From the NCBI RefSeq assembly GCF_000785555.1, contig NZ_CP009129.1, positions 2,170,001-2,234,000 on the forward strand: 64,000 nucleotides of DNA. Reading direction: 5' to 3'. The notes under the pieces are model-generated. The model did no database searches. It saw only the letters and a list, made by a program, of their open reading frames with translations, and was not told where the DNA came from. The stretch comes from Planococcus sp. PAMC 21323. Lineage in GTDB: Bacteria > Bacillota > Bacilli > Bacillales_A > Planococcaceae. This document shows positions 15,558 through 24,064 of the stretch, one piece after another (position 1 is the first letter of the stretch; every line of letters begins with the position of its first letter). A program made the translations under genes and the position numbers.

Positions 15558-16290
15558 ATTGATTTTGTCCCTTGTCTATTAAACACTCTTCAACAAATCG
15601 GTTGAAAATATTCATTGAAGCTTCGTCTTCTTGAAGAGCAAATTCTTCTGGATGCCATTGAATTCCCATAGCAAATTGATGATGTTTGCTTTCTAGCGCC
15701 TCTACAAGTCCATCCGAAGCACGAGCAGCTACAGTTAGTTGTGGCGAAACATCCTTTACGCCTTGATGGTGAAAAGAATTAACATTGAATTTTTTCTCTT
15801 TCATAATTTCATATAGTAGACTATCATCTTCTAAAGTTACAGAATGCGTTCGATGCGTTCGCATTGCATTTTGCTTATGTTGATGTAATTCTCCTTCGAA
15901 TTGAGCTTCTAAATCTTGATAATTAGTACCACCCAAAGAAATATTGAACATTTGTAAACCTCGGCACATACCGATAAACGGCTTATCCATTTCAAGAAAT
16001 TTTAATATCAATTCTTTTTCATACTTATCACCCCCTGGATAAACAGCTCCAAGCTTTACATGTGGTTCTTCACCATATAATGTCGGGTTAATATCGCCGC
16101 CCCCAGTAACTATTAGACCGTCTAACCGTTCACATAGTAACGGAATATCTTCTTCATCTACAATAGGTACGATTAATGGCAATCCTCCTGCGCGCAGAAT
16201 TGCTCTGCCATACACAGGATCAAGTGAATAGGTTTGATTTTCTTCTACGCGTGCTGTTATGCCAATTACTGGTTTATCTTTCTTAGTCAT
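15556..16290 (-). CDS. Peptidase C26, gamma-Glu-GABA hydrolase-like
   Basis: A 244-residue class I glutamine-amidotransferase-fold hydrolase. The nucleophile is C109 in GMCRGLQMFN, and the His/Glu of IQWHPEEFA complete the triad. VTGGGDINPTLYGEE (about 61-75) is characteristic of the PuuD-like peptidase C26 group, which cleaves gamma-glutamyl-GABA or similar gamma-glutamyl amides. No other putrescine genes are adjacent, so the substrate is open. GAAGAGGG precedes the ATG at 16290, and the motif-rich product starts there; the frame is open 25 codons further upstream without support. Confidence 0.88.
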   Translation of the reverse strand: MTKKDKPVIGITARVEENQTYSLDPVYGRAILRAGGLPLIVPIVDEEDIPLLCERLDGLIVTGGGDINPTLYGEEPHVKLGAVYPGGDKYEKELILKFLEMDKPFIGMCRGLQMFNISLGGTNYQDLEAQFEGELHQHKQNAMRTHRTHSVTLEDDSLLYEIMKEKKFNVNSFHHQGVKDVSPQLTVAARASDGLVEALESKHHQFAMGIQWHPEEFALQEDEASMNIFNRFVEECLIDKGQNQ

Positions 16291-16459
16291 TTTTTCCCTC
16301 TTCTCCAATTGTTTTATTTCTCTATAAATAATGTATACCCTATTGTCAAAAGTATATAAACACATAAAGCTATTACATATTCTTTACAAATAACTCAGTA
16401 TACGAGCGTTGAGGATTTCACAAACCAGGCTTAGCATTGCTACTTGTGCATAAAAATAA

Positions 16460-16481
16460 GCCAATTCACTAGTGAATTGAC
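16460..16481 (-). terminator. Terminator of the atl-wzz operon (candidate)
   Basis: A perfect 18-base palindrome CAATTCACTAGTGAATTG (16462-16479), flanked by G-C pairs, is followed on the minus strand by GCTTATTTTTATG. It lies about 90 bases after the operon's last stop codon. The remaining gap from 16291 to 16566 shows nothing else clear. Confidence 0.6.
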
Positions 16482-16566
16482 CTCTATGTTTTGCTATTTA
16501 TATCGCTTTACTTCAGAGCAATGTCTACCTCTTTTAAGAACAGCTTTAGTAAATTTTTTCTAATGT

Positions 16567-16878
16567 CTAATCCGAGAAATTGAAACGAAACCGCGCTAAA
16601 TCTATCAGATTGCTACGATCCAACTCTACTCCTTCTTCTTGGAGTTTCTCTATTTGGAAAGTTCTCGCTCCTTCATCTTTAAGTGCGATTTCCCCTTGTT
16701 TATTAACGATTCTATGCCAAGGTAAATTATGTTTAGAACTCATACTATGAAGAATTCGCGTCACTTGCCTAGCAGCTCTTGGACTACCAGCTGCGGCTGC
16801 AACTTGTCCATACGTCATAACTTTACCTGGTGGAATCTGTTTTATAATATTTACTGCTTTATCAGTGAAGGTTTGCAT
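16567..16878 (-). CDS. Alkyltransferase-like protein (ATL)
   Basis: A 103-residue member of the O6-alkylguanine-DNA alkyltransferase family in which the reactive cysteine of PCHR is replaced by tryptophan (PWHRI, residues 53-57, W54). Such ATL proteins bind O6-alkylguanine lesions, flip the base and pass it to nucleotide-excision repair instead of dealkylating it. The HTH and arginine finger region GSPRAARQVTRIL (31-43) is intact. AGGATGG lies seven bases before the ATG. It is the last gene of a tightly packed operon with wzz, although its function is unrelated. Confidence 0.9.
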   Translation of the reverse strand: MQTFTDKAVNIIKQIPPGKVMTYGQVAAAAGSPRAARQVTRILHSMSSKHNLPWHRIVNKQGEIALKDEGARTFQIEKLQEEGVELDRSNLIDLARFRFNFSD

Positions 16879-16890
16879 TTAACTACCATC

Positions 16891-17370
16891 CTATTGTACT
16901 TTTTCCTTTTGATTCTCTGCTTCATTTAATAAATCTCCATTTTTATACTTCTCCACAATTTCTTGAACAAATTCATACAATGGCAAATTCCCTGTATCTG
17001 TCGCAAGCCCATTGCTTTCAGCATGCACGTACTTATAGTACTCTACCATTCTACCAACCAACTCTTCAAGACCTTCAAGCGTTTGTTCATTTTTATGTTG
17101 AAATGGCCGCTTGAAGTCTATACTTTTGGCTTCATTTAAATAAAGAAATTTCATTTGATCCATTTGATCGACAGTTTGATCAAATAACTGTTGGGTTCGG
17201 TCTAGACGATAAAAACTTCTCCAATAAACAAAAACTTCTTTTGCGACTCCCAATTTTTTTGCTCCGAGGGAAGAATTCAACCCTTCTATAACACAGATTT
17301 CATGCATAATTTTTCTTAAAGACTTTTTATACTCTCTTTCAACTACACCTTTATATTGTATGTATTTCAT
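16891..17370 (-). CDS. Unknown 159-residue cytoplasmic protein
   Basis: I do not recognise this gene. It encodes a basic N-terminus (residues 1-20), a helical segment IMHEICVIEGLNSSLGAKKLGVAKEVF (in parts: IMHEICVIEGL, LGAKKLGVAKEV) that could form a helix-turn-helix, and a charged, helical C-terminal half. No membrane segment or signal peptide is present. GAGGAGG lies seven bases before the ATG. It starts 20 bases after the FemAB-like gene and ends 12 bases before the ATL gene, so it belongs to that operon. Confidence 0.65.
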   Translation of the reverse strand: MKYIQYKGVVEREYKKSLRKIMHEICVIEGLNSSLGAKKLGVAKEVFVYWRSFYRLDRTQQLFDQTVDQMDQMKFLYLNEAKSIDFKRPFQHKNEQTLEGLEELVGRMVEYYKYVHAESNGLATDTGNLPLYEFVQEIVEKYKNGDLLNEAENQKEKVQ

Positions 17371-17390
17371 ATTTTTTCCTCCTCGGATTA

Positions 17391-18404
17391 TTAAATATTT
17401 CTATATCTACGTATAATATCTTCCTCTTCAATCGTTACTAATTTATCGTAATTTTGCTGATCATGAATTTGTTGTCCTATATAAAAAATATTTGGTTCAC
17501 AATTGGCAATCTCTTTTTTAATGTGCTTGTCATTTGTAACGTCTCCCTGAAAGTCGCCACCCAGATGGAAAAAAGAATAGTAGTTTTCTTCTCCCCACTC
17601 TGCAATTTTTAACAATAAGGTCTGCATAGTACTTTCGCTATACTCTTTTGTTAAACTACCTTCGAGATGATAAAAGATGGTATCTCCCATCGCTAGCACG
17701 TAGCAAGCTGATACTAATTTATCTTCATGATATGCACCAAACAAGTGGAGATCTGATCCCATTGAACTGATTAGCGTTTCAAAATAATCATTAGTAAAAA
17801 AATAATAACTGTCCGCTTCTTCTCTTCTTCTAGCAGCTGCATAATACAGCACTAGAAATTCAAACATATGTCTTACCGTACCTAGTTTTTTTACTATTAA
17901 GTCTGCACTGTTTATATTTTTTAAGTTTTTATTTTTTATCTTTTTTTCAACAAGAGCCTTTTTGTTCTTTAAATTTATGGTATAGGTTTCAAAAAGTGGA
18001 GAAACTTTCATACTGTTTTGAAAATAGGAGGCATTTTCTTTTAATGGATGAAAGCGAATATATTCAGCAATGATTTTTTCACTTTGACAATATGACTCGA
18101 AAGCTTTTCTGAAATTAGCAGCTAAGTTTGCACAGTTTTTTTCCACCTTAAATAATGGACCACCATATCCGAAAGGAGTTGTAACATCATAGAAAGGAGT
18201 ACCTACCTCATTAACTGGCCTTTTAATAAATGGATAAATGACCTCACCGTCAACATCCTTATAATGAAAGAGCCATGCTTCTCCAGGATCTAATTTTAAC
18301 GCTCCTAAAAAGTATTGGTTCGTATAATAAATATCCGTAACGTGTACCGTATCAAGTATTTTTTTCCAGCGACTGCGATCTTGTATCGATATTAGTTCAT
18401 ACAT
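17391..18404 (-). CDS. FemAB-like GNAT acyltransferase
   Basis: A 337-residue protein with a C-terminal GNAT/FemAB-type acyltransferase fold (about 145-310). Characteristic stretches are TPFGYGGPLF (about 75-84), LYYAAARRREEADSYYFF, LVSACYVLAMGDTIFYHLEGS and FFHLGGDFQGD. Proteins of this type add an aminoacyl or acyl group to peptidoglycan or surface polysaccharide. Relatives with the same length sit in capsule and exopolysaccharide loci. It follows the wzz-like gene by 27 bases, which supports a role in modifying a surface polymer. The acyl donor cannot be told. Confidence 0.75.
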   Translation of the reverse strand: MYELISIQDRSRWKKILDTVHVTDIYYTNQYFLGALKLDPGEAWLFHYKDVDGEVIYPFIKRPVNEVGTPFYDVTTPFGYGGPLFKVEKNCANLAANFRKAFESYCQSEKIIAEYIRFHPLKENASYFQNSMKVSPLFETYTINLKNKKALVEKKIKNKNLKNINSADLIVKKLGTVRHMFEFLVLYYAAARRREEADSYYFFTNDYFETLISSMGSDLHLFGAYHEDKLVSACYVLAMGDTIFYHLEGSLTKEYSESTMQTLLLKIAEWGEENYYSFFHLGGDFQGDVTNDKHIKKEIANCEPNIFYIGQQIHDQQNYDKLVTIEEEDIIRRYRNI

Positions 18405-18431
18405 TCATTCCACCCCTACTTCACCTTAAAA

Positions 18432-19100
18432 TCATTTGAAAACGGTTTGTAATCGCAGATCTTTTTTCCTTTTTTCTATCTCTCTTCTACTCATCACTTT
18501 TTTTAGACGATTAATACCAAATACTAAAAGAGTACTGAACGTAAAAGCTAATATTGTCGTGATTGCCGTACCAATGACTATATTTCTTTGACTTGGCTTT
18601 ATACTTTCCCCTTCAGACAATGCTAATGAAATAATAGAGATATTGTCTTTGTTTAACGAAGCCTTTACCTCTTGTTTAAAAACATATGCTAATGTATTGG
18701 CAATTTTTTCAGATTCGTTTTTCACGTCGGATGAAGAAGTGATCGTTAAAACTGGCGAATTTTTTGTATGGCTAATATGTACTTGTTTTTGGAGTTCAGA
18801 AATGGATTTTGTAAAGTTTATCTCTTGCTTAACTTTCTCCAAAACTTGTGTGCTTTTCATAAAAGCGGCATACCCTTCTACCATTTGAGAATCTATCGGG
18901 CTATTTTCTTTTTCAAGTTGCGAAATTGTTAAAGAAGATTTTCCAATTAGTATTTGGCTTGTAGATTGATATTCAGGTTTGACGAGAAAAATAAAAATGA
19001 ACAATGTTGTCAGCATTAAACAAAAAGTAAAGCTAAAAATAATAAAAAGCCGAGTTTTATTATTTGTTATTAGCTTTTTTATGACTTTAAAATCATTCAT
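18432..19100 (-). CDS. Wzz/CapA-like polysaccharide chain-length regulator
   Basis: A 222-residue membrane protein of the polysaccharide co-polymerase family. A cytoplasmic N-terminus, first membrane helix (about 19-41), an extracellular region starting KPEYQSTSQILIG, and a second helix (about 173-197) after the SEGESIKPSQRN motif match YveK/CapA/Wzz. In capsule clusters such proteins activate a BY-type tyrosine kinase, but none is encoded nearby. AGGAGG lies upstream of the ATG. A TATAAT (19159-19164 on the minus strand) may be its -10, with a weak -35. Confidence 0.83.
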   Translation of the reverse strand: MNDFKVIKKLITNNKTRLFIIFSFTFCLMLTTLFIFIFLVKPEYQSTSQILIGKSSLTISQLEKENSPIDSQMVEGYAAFMKSTQVLEKVKQEINFTKSISELQKQVHISHTKNSPVLTITSSSDVKNESEKIANTLAYVFKQEVKASLNKDNISIISLALSEGESIKPSQRNIVIGTAITTILAFTFSTLLVFGINRLKKVMSRREIEKRKKDLRLQTVFK

Positions 19101-19430
19101 CGCATTCTCCTCCTAGCTCAAAACCTTCACCTTATCGTTATTTCTAAAAATTCAGATTATTATAGTTCATTTATATCATATTTTAATGGTTCTATCTACA
19201 CTTTTCTCTATTCTTTTGAAATATTAAGTTTTATTCATATGAAAATAGACTAAATATTTTTTTGTTTTAATAATATATTTGCAAAAAAATAGGTATTAAT
19301 GCACATTAAGTTCATTTTAAAGGTTTTTAATTTTTATGTTTTATTTATTGCTTTAAGCTCAATTGATAGTTGATCTTTTTGTCAATAGAAAAGGCATCTC
19401 TCGAATAAATGAGAGATGCCTTTTCTACTA
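19101..19430. other. AT-rich gap with a terminator
   Basis: 330 very AT-rich bases between divergent gene pairs. It holds the candidate -10 of the wzz operon at 19159-19164 and, at 19389-19424, the hairpin AAAAGGCATCTCTC-gaataaat-GAGAGATGCCTTTT that ends the gene at 19431. Nothing else is recognisable. Confidence 0.6.
19389..19424 (-). terminator. Terminator of the winged-helix gene
   Basis: A 14-bp perfect stem with A/T runs on both sides, seven bases after the stop codon at 19431. Confidence 0.88.
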
Positions 19431-19727
19431 TTATTTCCACAAACCAATAATTCCGTTTCTACGATAAATCATTTCTTTAGACTCTAAGGTTTTCAGCACT
19501 TTAGTTAAGGTTTGGTGTGAAATATTAATTTCAGCCGTAATTTCTTTGATTGTTTTAAAAAGTACACCTTCTGCCGAAGCATTTTTCAAAAAATATTGAA
19601 TAAACCTCTCTCCAATTTCTGCCATTTTTTCAGTTTCTGATGAGAAGTGCTCACGACAATCGTTTAAGATTTTTTCTTCTGGAAATACGTTCGCTTTATT
19701 GTATGTCTGATCTTCCAATACTTTCAC
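19431..19727 (-). CDS. Lone winged-helix protein, RepL-like
   Basis: A 98-residue protein. Residues about 42-98 form a winged-helix domain: FIQYFLKN, then KEITAEINISHQTLTKVLKTLE as the recognition region, and MIYRRNGIIGLWK as the wing. This pattern resembles the C-terminal half of Firmicute RepL plasmid replication proteins and Crp-type regulators, but the protein is much shorter and no plasmid features are nearby. The start is a GTG at 19727 behind GGAGGTGG. It is a single-gene unit. It may be a small DNA-binding regulator or a remnant of a replication gene. Confidence 0.6.
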   Translation of the reverse strand: MKVLEDQTYNKANVFPEEKILNDCREHFSSETEKMAEIGERFIQYFLKNASAEGVLFKTIKEITAEINISHQTLTKVLKTLESKEMIYRRNGIIGLWK

Positions 19728-19873
19728 CTAACCACCTCCAAAAACTACTATCTTTTAGCTTACTCTTATTATATCTATACCCTTTCAGTATTAAAATATA
19801 CATACTATTTCAGATAGTACTGATAATTCCAAAAATATTTTTTAAATACCATTTAAAAGATATTTTAATTACT

Positions 19874-19921
19874 AAAAAAGACAGCAAACAACTCGAATAA
19901 ATCGAGTTTGTTTGCTGTCTG
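19874..19921 (-). terminator. Terminator of the M20 operon
   Basis: AGACAGCAAAC...CTCGA-ataaa-TCGAG...TTTGCTGTCT is a long hairpin followed by TTTTTTAG on the minus strand. Confidence 0.88.
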
Positions 19922-19965
19922 AATAAAAAAACTTTTATATTAATTCGGATGCAAATCATCACGTT

Positions 19966-21267
19966 TTATCGTTTCATTGCATCTTCGATAAAATCTTTTA
20001 AAACATGAACTCCCATCACACAATCGTTTAAACTAGACCATTCTTTAGGGTTATGACTAATTCCATCTTTACTTCTAACAAAAAGCATCGCGACAGGAAT
20101 CGTACGGCCCAGATTCATTGCATCATGGCCAGCCCCGCTTGGAATGTAGGTTGGGGTAATATCAAATTTGCTTAAAGAAGTTGCAAGTCGATTCTGTAAA
20201 TCATTGGCGATTGGAACAGGCTTGATGCGAGTATTCAAGTTTGTCGTTACATGTACCTCATGATTAGTAGCTATTTTTTTTGCTTGCTCGATTAATTGCT
20301 CAATTAAAAGATCTCTTGGCTCTTCATTAATATCTCGAATATCCACAAGCATTTCCACTTTCTCGGGTATTACATTTGCCCCGTTAGGAAAAACTTCTAG
20401 TTTCCCTACCGTAGCAACGGCGGTGTCATTAATTGCTTTTGGAAATGTTGGAATGGACTGAAGATAATCTGCTGCTGCCACTAAACAGTCTTTCCTACCA
20501 ATCATTGGCGTGTTTCCTGCATGTCCAGCTTCACCTACAAATATAACTTTGAGCCAAGCAGGTCCCGCAATTCCATTTACAATTCCAACGGGTTGACCGG
20601 CTTGTTCAAGTTTTTTACCTTGTTCAATATGTACTTCTACAAATAGTTCTAGTTCCGATAAATTTCGTTTAGCCTCTTTAAAAGATTCAAGCGAGCTCCC
20701 GTAATGAGTTAGAACTTGCTCTAACGTAGCTCCATTAAAATCACGAAGCCTTGCTATCTCTTCATCAGAAATTGAACCAATCATGGCTTGACTGCCTGTT
20801 AATCCACTGTTAAAGCGTGAACCTTCTTCATCTGAAAAAATAATAACCTCAAAAGGTTTGTCTGGAGTATAGCCCGTTTCTTTCCATGATTCTACTACTT
20901 CAAGTGCGGATAATACACCTAGTGGACCATCAAAATTTCCGCCATTCGGAACACTGTCTACGTGTGAACCAGAAGCAATAGCTGGGGCTTTTTGCAAACC
21001 TTCTAAGCGAGCTATAACATTACCCGCTCCATCCTCAGATACTTGCAAACCAGCTTGTTTCATCCAACCTTTAACTAGTGTTTTCGCAGCTTTTTCTTCA
21101 TCTGAAAAACCAGGTCGTTTTATACCGCCAACTTGAACAAAACCAATCTGAGACAATTCAAACAACCGTTTCGCAAGACGCTCACCGTTAACACCTGAAT
21201 GGTTAAGCTTATTATCGTAATCTTTTCGTAATTCCTCGTATAAAGGGTTGTCATTCATTTTTGGCAT
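19966..21267 (-). CDS. M20-family amidase, N-carbamoyl-amino acid hydrolase-like
   Basis: A 433-residue zinc hydrolase of the hydantoinase/carbamoylase branch of M20 (HyuC, AllC, Amb-type). Metal-binding motifs are SGSHVDSVPNGGNFDG (about 101-116), FSDEEGSRF (about 148-156), VEVHIEQGKKLE and GAGHDAMNLG; GHAGNTPM belongs to the dimerisation domain. Members remove carbamoyl or ureido groups from N-carbamoyl amino acids or allantoate. Last gene of a three-gene operon with a second M20 enzyme and a membrane transporter, suggesting a scavenging route for N-substituted amino acids. AAGGAGG lies five bases before the ATG. Confidence 0.87.
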   Translation of the reverse strand: MPKMNDNPLYEELRKDYDNKLNHSGVNGERLAKRLFELSQIGFVQVGGIKRPGFSDEEKAAKTLVKGWMKQAGLQVSEDGAGNVIARLEGLQKAPAIASGSHVDSVPNGGNFDGPLGVLSALEVVESWKETGYTPDKPFEVIIFSDEEGSRFNSGLTGSQAMIGSISDEEIARLRDFNGATLEQVLTHYGSSLESFKEAKRNLSELELFVEVHIEQGKKLEQAGQPVGIVNGIAGPAWLKVIFVGEAGHAGNTPMIGRKDCLVAAADYLQSIPTFPKAINDTAVATVGKLEVFPNGANVIPEKVEMLVDIRDINEEPRDLLIEQLIEQAKKIATNHEVHVTTNLNTRIKPVPIANDLQNRLATSLSKFDITPTYIPSGAGHDAMNLGRTIPVAMLFVRSKDGISHNPKEWSSLNDCVMGVHVLKDFIEDAMKR

Positions 21268-21286
21268 AATATCCTCCTTGTTTTTG

Positions 21287-22462
21287 TTATTTTGTTAAGA
21301 AAGACCATGCATATTGAGCGTAAAGTTCTGCACCTACTGTCATTGAATCTTCATCTACATTAAACTTCCCATGATGATGTGCCCATTGTGTATCTTTCTC
21401 AGTGTTACCACTTCCGACTAATGCAAAGCTTCCTGGAACTTCATCTAAATAGAAAGAAAAATCTTCTCCACCCATTGTTGGTTCTTCAACATAAAGAGCG
21501 TTTTCACCGAAGGCTTCAATAGCCACTTCTTGCACTAATTTCGCACTCTCTGTTCCATTAATAACGGCTTGTGTTCCGCGAATATATTCGACTTCTGCAG
21601 TACCACCATAAATTGCAGCTGTATGATTGGCATAAACTTGCAATTGCTTCTCAATATGATCACGAATCGCTGGATCAAAACATCTTACTGTCCCTTCGAT
21701 CTCTGCATTTTCAGCAATAATGTTAAAGCGAGTCCCGACAACCATTTTGCCGATTGTCACAACTGCGGACTGCATGGGATCTACTGTTCGAGAGACGACT
21801 GATTGTACATTCATGACGAATGAAGATGCAATAATTGCGGCATCGATGCAAGCTTGGGGCATTGCGCCATGTCCGCCCCGCCCTTTAAAATGGACTTTAA
21901 AAATATCAGCAGAAGCAAATGCAGGTCCTGGACTACAAGCTACTGCACCCGTTGCAGCTTGAGACCATATATGAATGCCGAAAACATCGTCAACTCCTTC
22001 AACAGCACCTTGTTCTACCATTGCTTTAGCACCCGTCGCCACTTCTTCAGCAGGCTGGAAGATAAAACGAACAGTGCCTGGAATATCCTCTTTAACGCTG
22101 ACCAATGCTTTAGCTGCTGATAATAGCATTGCCGTATGGACGTCGTGTCCACATGCATGCATTTTGCCATGTACTTTTGACTTATACGACAAGTCTGAAT
22201 TTAGTTCTTCTACAGACAAAGCATCCATATCCGCACGTAGGGCAACCGTTTTTCCTTGTTGTCCACCTTTGAGCTCTCCGATAACTCCCGTTGGTTCTGT
22301 CTTGCGTACCTCGATTCCTAGCTTTGTTAAGTAATCATATACAAACTGTGAAGTTTCAAACTCTTCCCATGATAATTCAGGTTCACTATGAAGCTTGCGG
22401 CGGATTTGAATCATTTCTGCACTATTTTCTTTTATGGCATTTTTTATTGTTTGGTTGATCAT
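21287..22462 (-). CDS. M20-family amidohydrolase, N-acyl-amino acid type
   Basis: A 391-residue metal-dependent amidohydrolase of the IAA-amino acid hydrolase / N-acetyl-diaminopimelate deacetylase group. MHACGHDVHTAML (about 101-113) and FIFQPAEEVATGAKAMVEQG hold the metal ligands, with MGGEDFSFYL near 330 completing the site; a satellite domain starts near GRGGHGAMP. Members deacylate N-acyl or aromatic amino acid conjugates. GGAGTGA lies upstream of the ATG. It lies 71 bases after the transporter gene and 19 bases before the carbamoylase-like gene, on the same strand. Confidence 0.87.
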   Translation of the reverse strand: MINQTIKNAIKENSAEMIQIRRKLHSEPELSWEEFETSQFVYDYLTKLGIEVRKTEPTGVIGELKGGQQGKTVALRADMDALSVEELNSDLSYKSKVHGKMHACGHDVHTAMLLSAAKALVSVKEDIPGTVRFIFQPAEEVATGAKAMVEQGAVEGVDDVFGIHIWSQAATGAVACSPGPAFASADIFKVHFKGRGGHGAMPQACIDAAIIASSFVMNVQSVVSRTVDPMQSAVVTIGKMVVGTRFNIIAENAEIEGTVRCFDPAIRDHIEKQLQVYANHTAAIYGGTAEVEYIRGTQAVINGTESAKLVQEVAIEAFGENALYVEEPTMGGEDFSFYLDEVPGSFALVGSGNTEKDTQWAHHHGKFNVDEDSMTVGAELYAQYAWSFLTK

Positions 22463-22533
22463 GCTGTATTCACTCCGATTTCTATTAAATCTAACTTAAC
22501 ATTTCCACTAAATTGCTCAATTGTGATTTCTGT

Positions 22534-23730
22534 TTATAGGAACCCTACAAATATACCGGCTAAAATAACAGAAACAATCGTAACAGTAATAAAGCCTGCT
22601 ACTAGCATCGGAGGCAACATATGACTTGTTAAAACTTCACGTTCTTCTTCATCTTTAGTTAAGGAATTGATGACTTCCACAGTAATAATATAGTCTGCCG
22701 GGAATCCATAAAGAGCGGTCAAAGATACTGCAAATGCCATTTCTTTACTAACTTTAAGAAGTTTTCCGACGATAAGTGAAAAAATATACATACCAGCCAC
22801 ACCGATTACAATACAGCCAATAAGTGGATACATTATTTCTAACATCATACTTGGTGTAGCATTTTTTAAACCATCAAAGATGAACAGTAATAAGCCCATA
22901 ATCGCGAACCCAAAACCATTTGCTTTTTGTAATGGATGACGCTCAAGGAAACCGATACTACGCGCGATAACACCAAATAGCAGACACAAAACAAATGGGC
23001 TGATTCCTACTACTGGAGTCAAAAGAACAGATGTTAAATAAGCAAGATAACCTACCAATGCTAGACGGAAAAACTTAAAGAAATCAGTATTGTATTTATC
23101 TGGCATTCTTGCAAACATACGAGGTTCTTTTACTACTTTATCTGCCGTTTCTTGTTGTTCACCAGGCATTTGTTTAGCTGTCAATTCATTATTTCTGAAT
23201 TTCTCTAGAAGATTTTTACCTTCCTTTTTCAACATAATCGATGTTAATGGATATCCTGCAAACCCTTGTACAACATAAATAACGATAGCAAAGACTGCTA
23301 ATGTTGGAAGTCCTGCAGCAGCTGCTCCTTCTGACATGATCAAAGCTGATACCAATCCACCAACGAGAGGTGGAATAGCAACTACAACTGTTTCAAAATC
23401 GAACAGCAAAGTACCAATGCCGAATAACGCAGCTATGATTCCTAAAATTCCTGATATTGCAATTAGAATTGTCTTCCATTGGCTTTTAAGCTCTTGTAAA
23501 GACAGTAAAGTTCCCATGTTTGTAATTAGTAAATAAATAAGCATTACAGCTACAGCTGGCGGTACACCCGCAAGTGTAACAATTTCAGGAGGAAAGAACG
23601 TCCAAAATCCAAGTAAGAATAAAACCCCACTGACAAAAATTGAAGGAATCCATGCTTTTGTGCGAATTGAAACTGCTTCGCCGATAAATAATACTAAAAT
23701 CAAAATAGCTAATGCCAGCATTTGAGACAT
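22534..23730 (-). CDS. Putative transporter linked to M20 hydrolases
   Basis: A 398-residue polytopic membrane protein with about ten to eleven hydrophobic segments and a hydrophilic loop in the middle (about 185-225). I do not recognise the exact family; the organisation resembles glutamate/sodium and 2-hydroxycarboxylate symporters, with short glycine-rich loops such as PPLVGGLVSALIMSEGAAAAGLP near 120-145. Being first in an operon with two amidohydrolases it probably imports their substrate. The start at 23730 (MSQMLALAIL) has AGGGGG upstream; an in-frame extension of 31 polar codons is unlikely. A TGCTATTAT extended -10 lies about 85 bases upstream. Confidence 0.65.
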   Translation of the reverse strand: MSQMLALAILILVLFIGEAVSIRTKAWIPSIFVSGVLFLLGFWTFFPPEIVTLAGVPPAVAVMLIYLLITNMGTLLSLQELKSQWKTILIAISGILGIIAALFGIGTLLFDFETVVVAIPPLVGGLVSALIMSEGAAAAGLPTLAVFAIVIYVVQGFAGYPLTSIMLKKEGKNLLEKFRNNELTAKQMPGEQQETADKVVKEPRMFARMPDKYNTDFFKFFRLALVGYLAYLTSVLLTPVVGISPFVLCLLFGVIARSIGFLERHPLQKANGFGFAIMGLLLFIFDGLKNATPSMMLEIMYPLIGCIVIGVAGMYIFSLIVGKLLKVSKEMAFAVSLTALYGFPADYIITVEVINSLTKDEEEREVLTSHMLPPMLVAGFITVTIVSVILAGIFVGFL

Positions 23731-24064
23731 ATTTATTTCCCCCTTTTTTCTTTTTTCAGCAAATAAAAAGACATCCCTAAGGTTATAAGCTGAATTTTTT
23801 CTAATATCGAAATAATAGCACAATTTAATTCATAAATACATGGAATAAAAAGACTATTCCGAAATAATATTAAATTTATTTATATACATTTTATTGAAAC
23901 CCTTCTATAACGATATATATTGCATATTACAATATAATTCTAGCCCCTCCTAATTGTGTACATTCTGTGAACACGATTATCCGTGATCCTGGACAAACGT
24001 TTACACAATAACAATAAGAGGTATTTATGAGGATAAGTGTAAATTAAAAGGAGGATTCCGAAAA
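23731..24064. other. Divergent promoter region, transporter / gabD
   Basis: 334 AT-rich bases between divergent genes. An inverted repeat GTGTACA-ttctg-TGAACAC (23956-23974) could be an operator for either direction. TTTACA at about 24009 with ATTTAT 17 bases on is a possible gabD promoter. Toward the transporter only a TG-extended TATTAT was seen. No gene is evident. Confidence 0.45.

Noticed and set aside
15125-15605. Long antisense and alternative-frame proteins across the pheromone repeat (for example a minus-strand frame with SPRFRNTSLDSDF units)
   Set aside because: A 48-bp repeat is a multiple of three, so any frame open in one unit stays open in all. They lack ribosome sites, and only the chosen frame has a signal peptide and silent variation.
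21569-22334. Several plus-strand open frames opposite the M20 amidohydrolase gene
   Set aside because: They are antisense shadows with no ribosome sites or recognisable domains.
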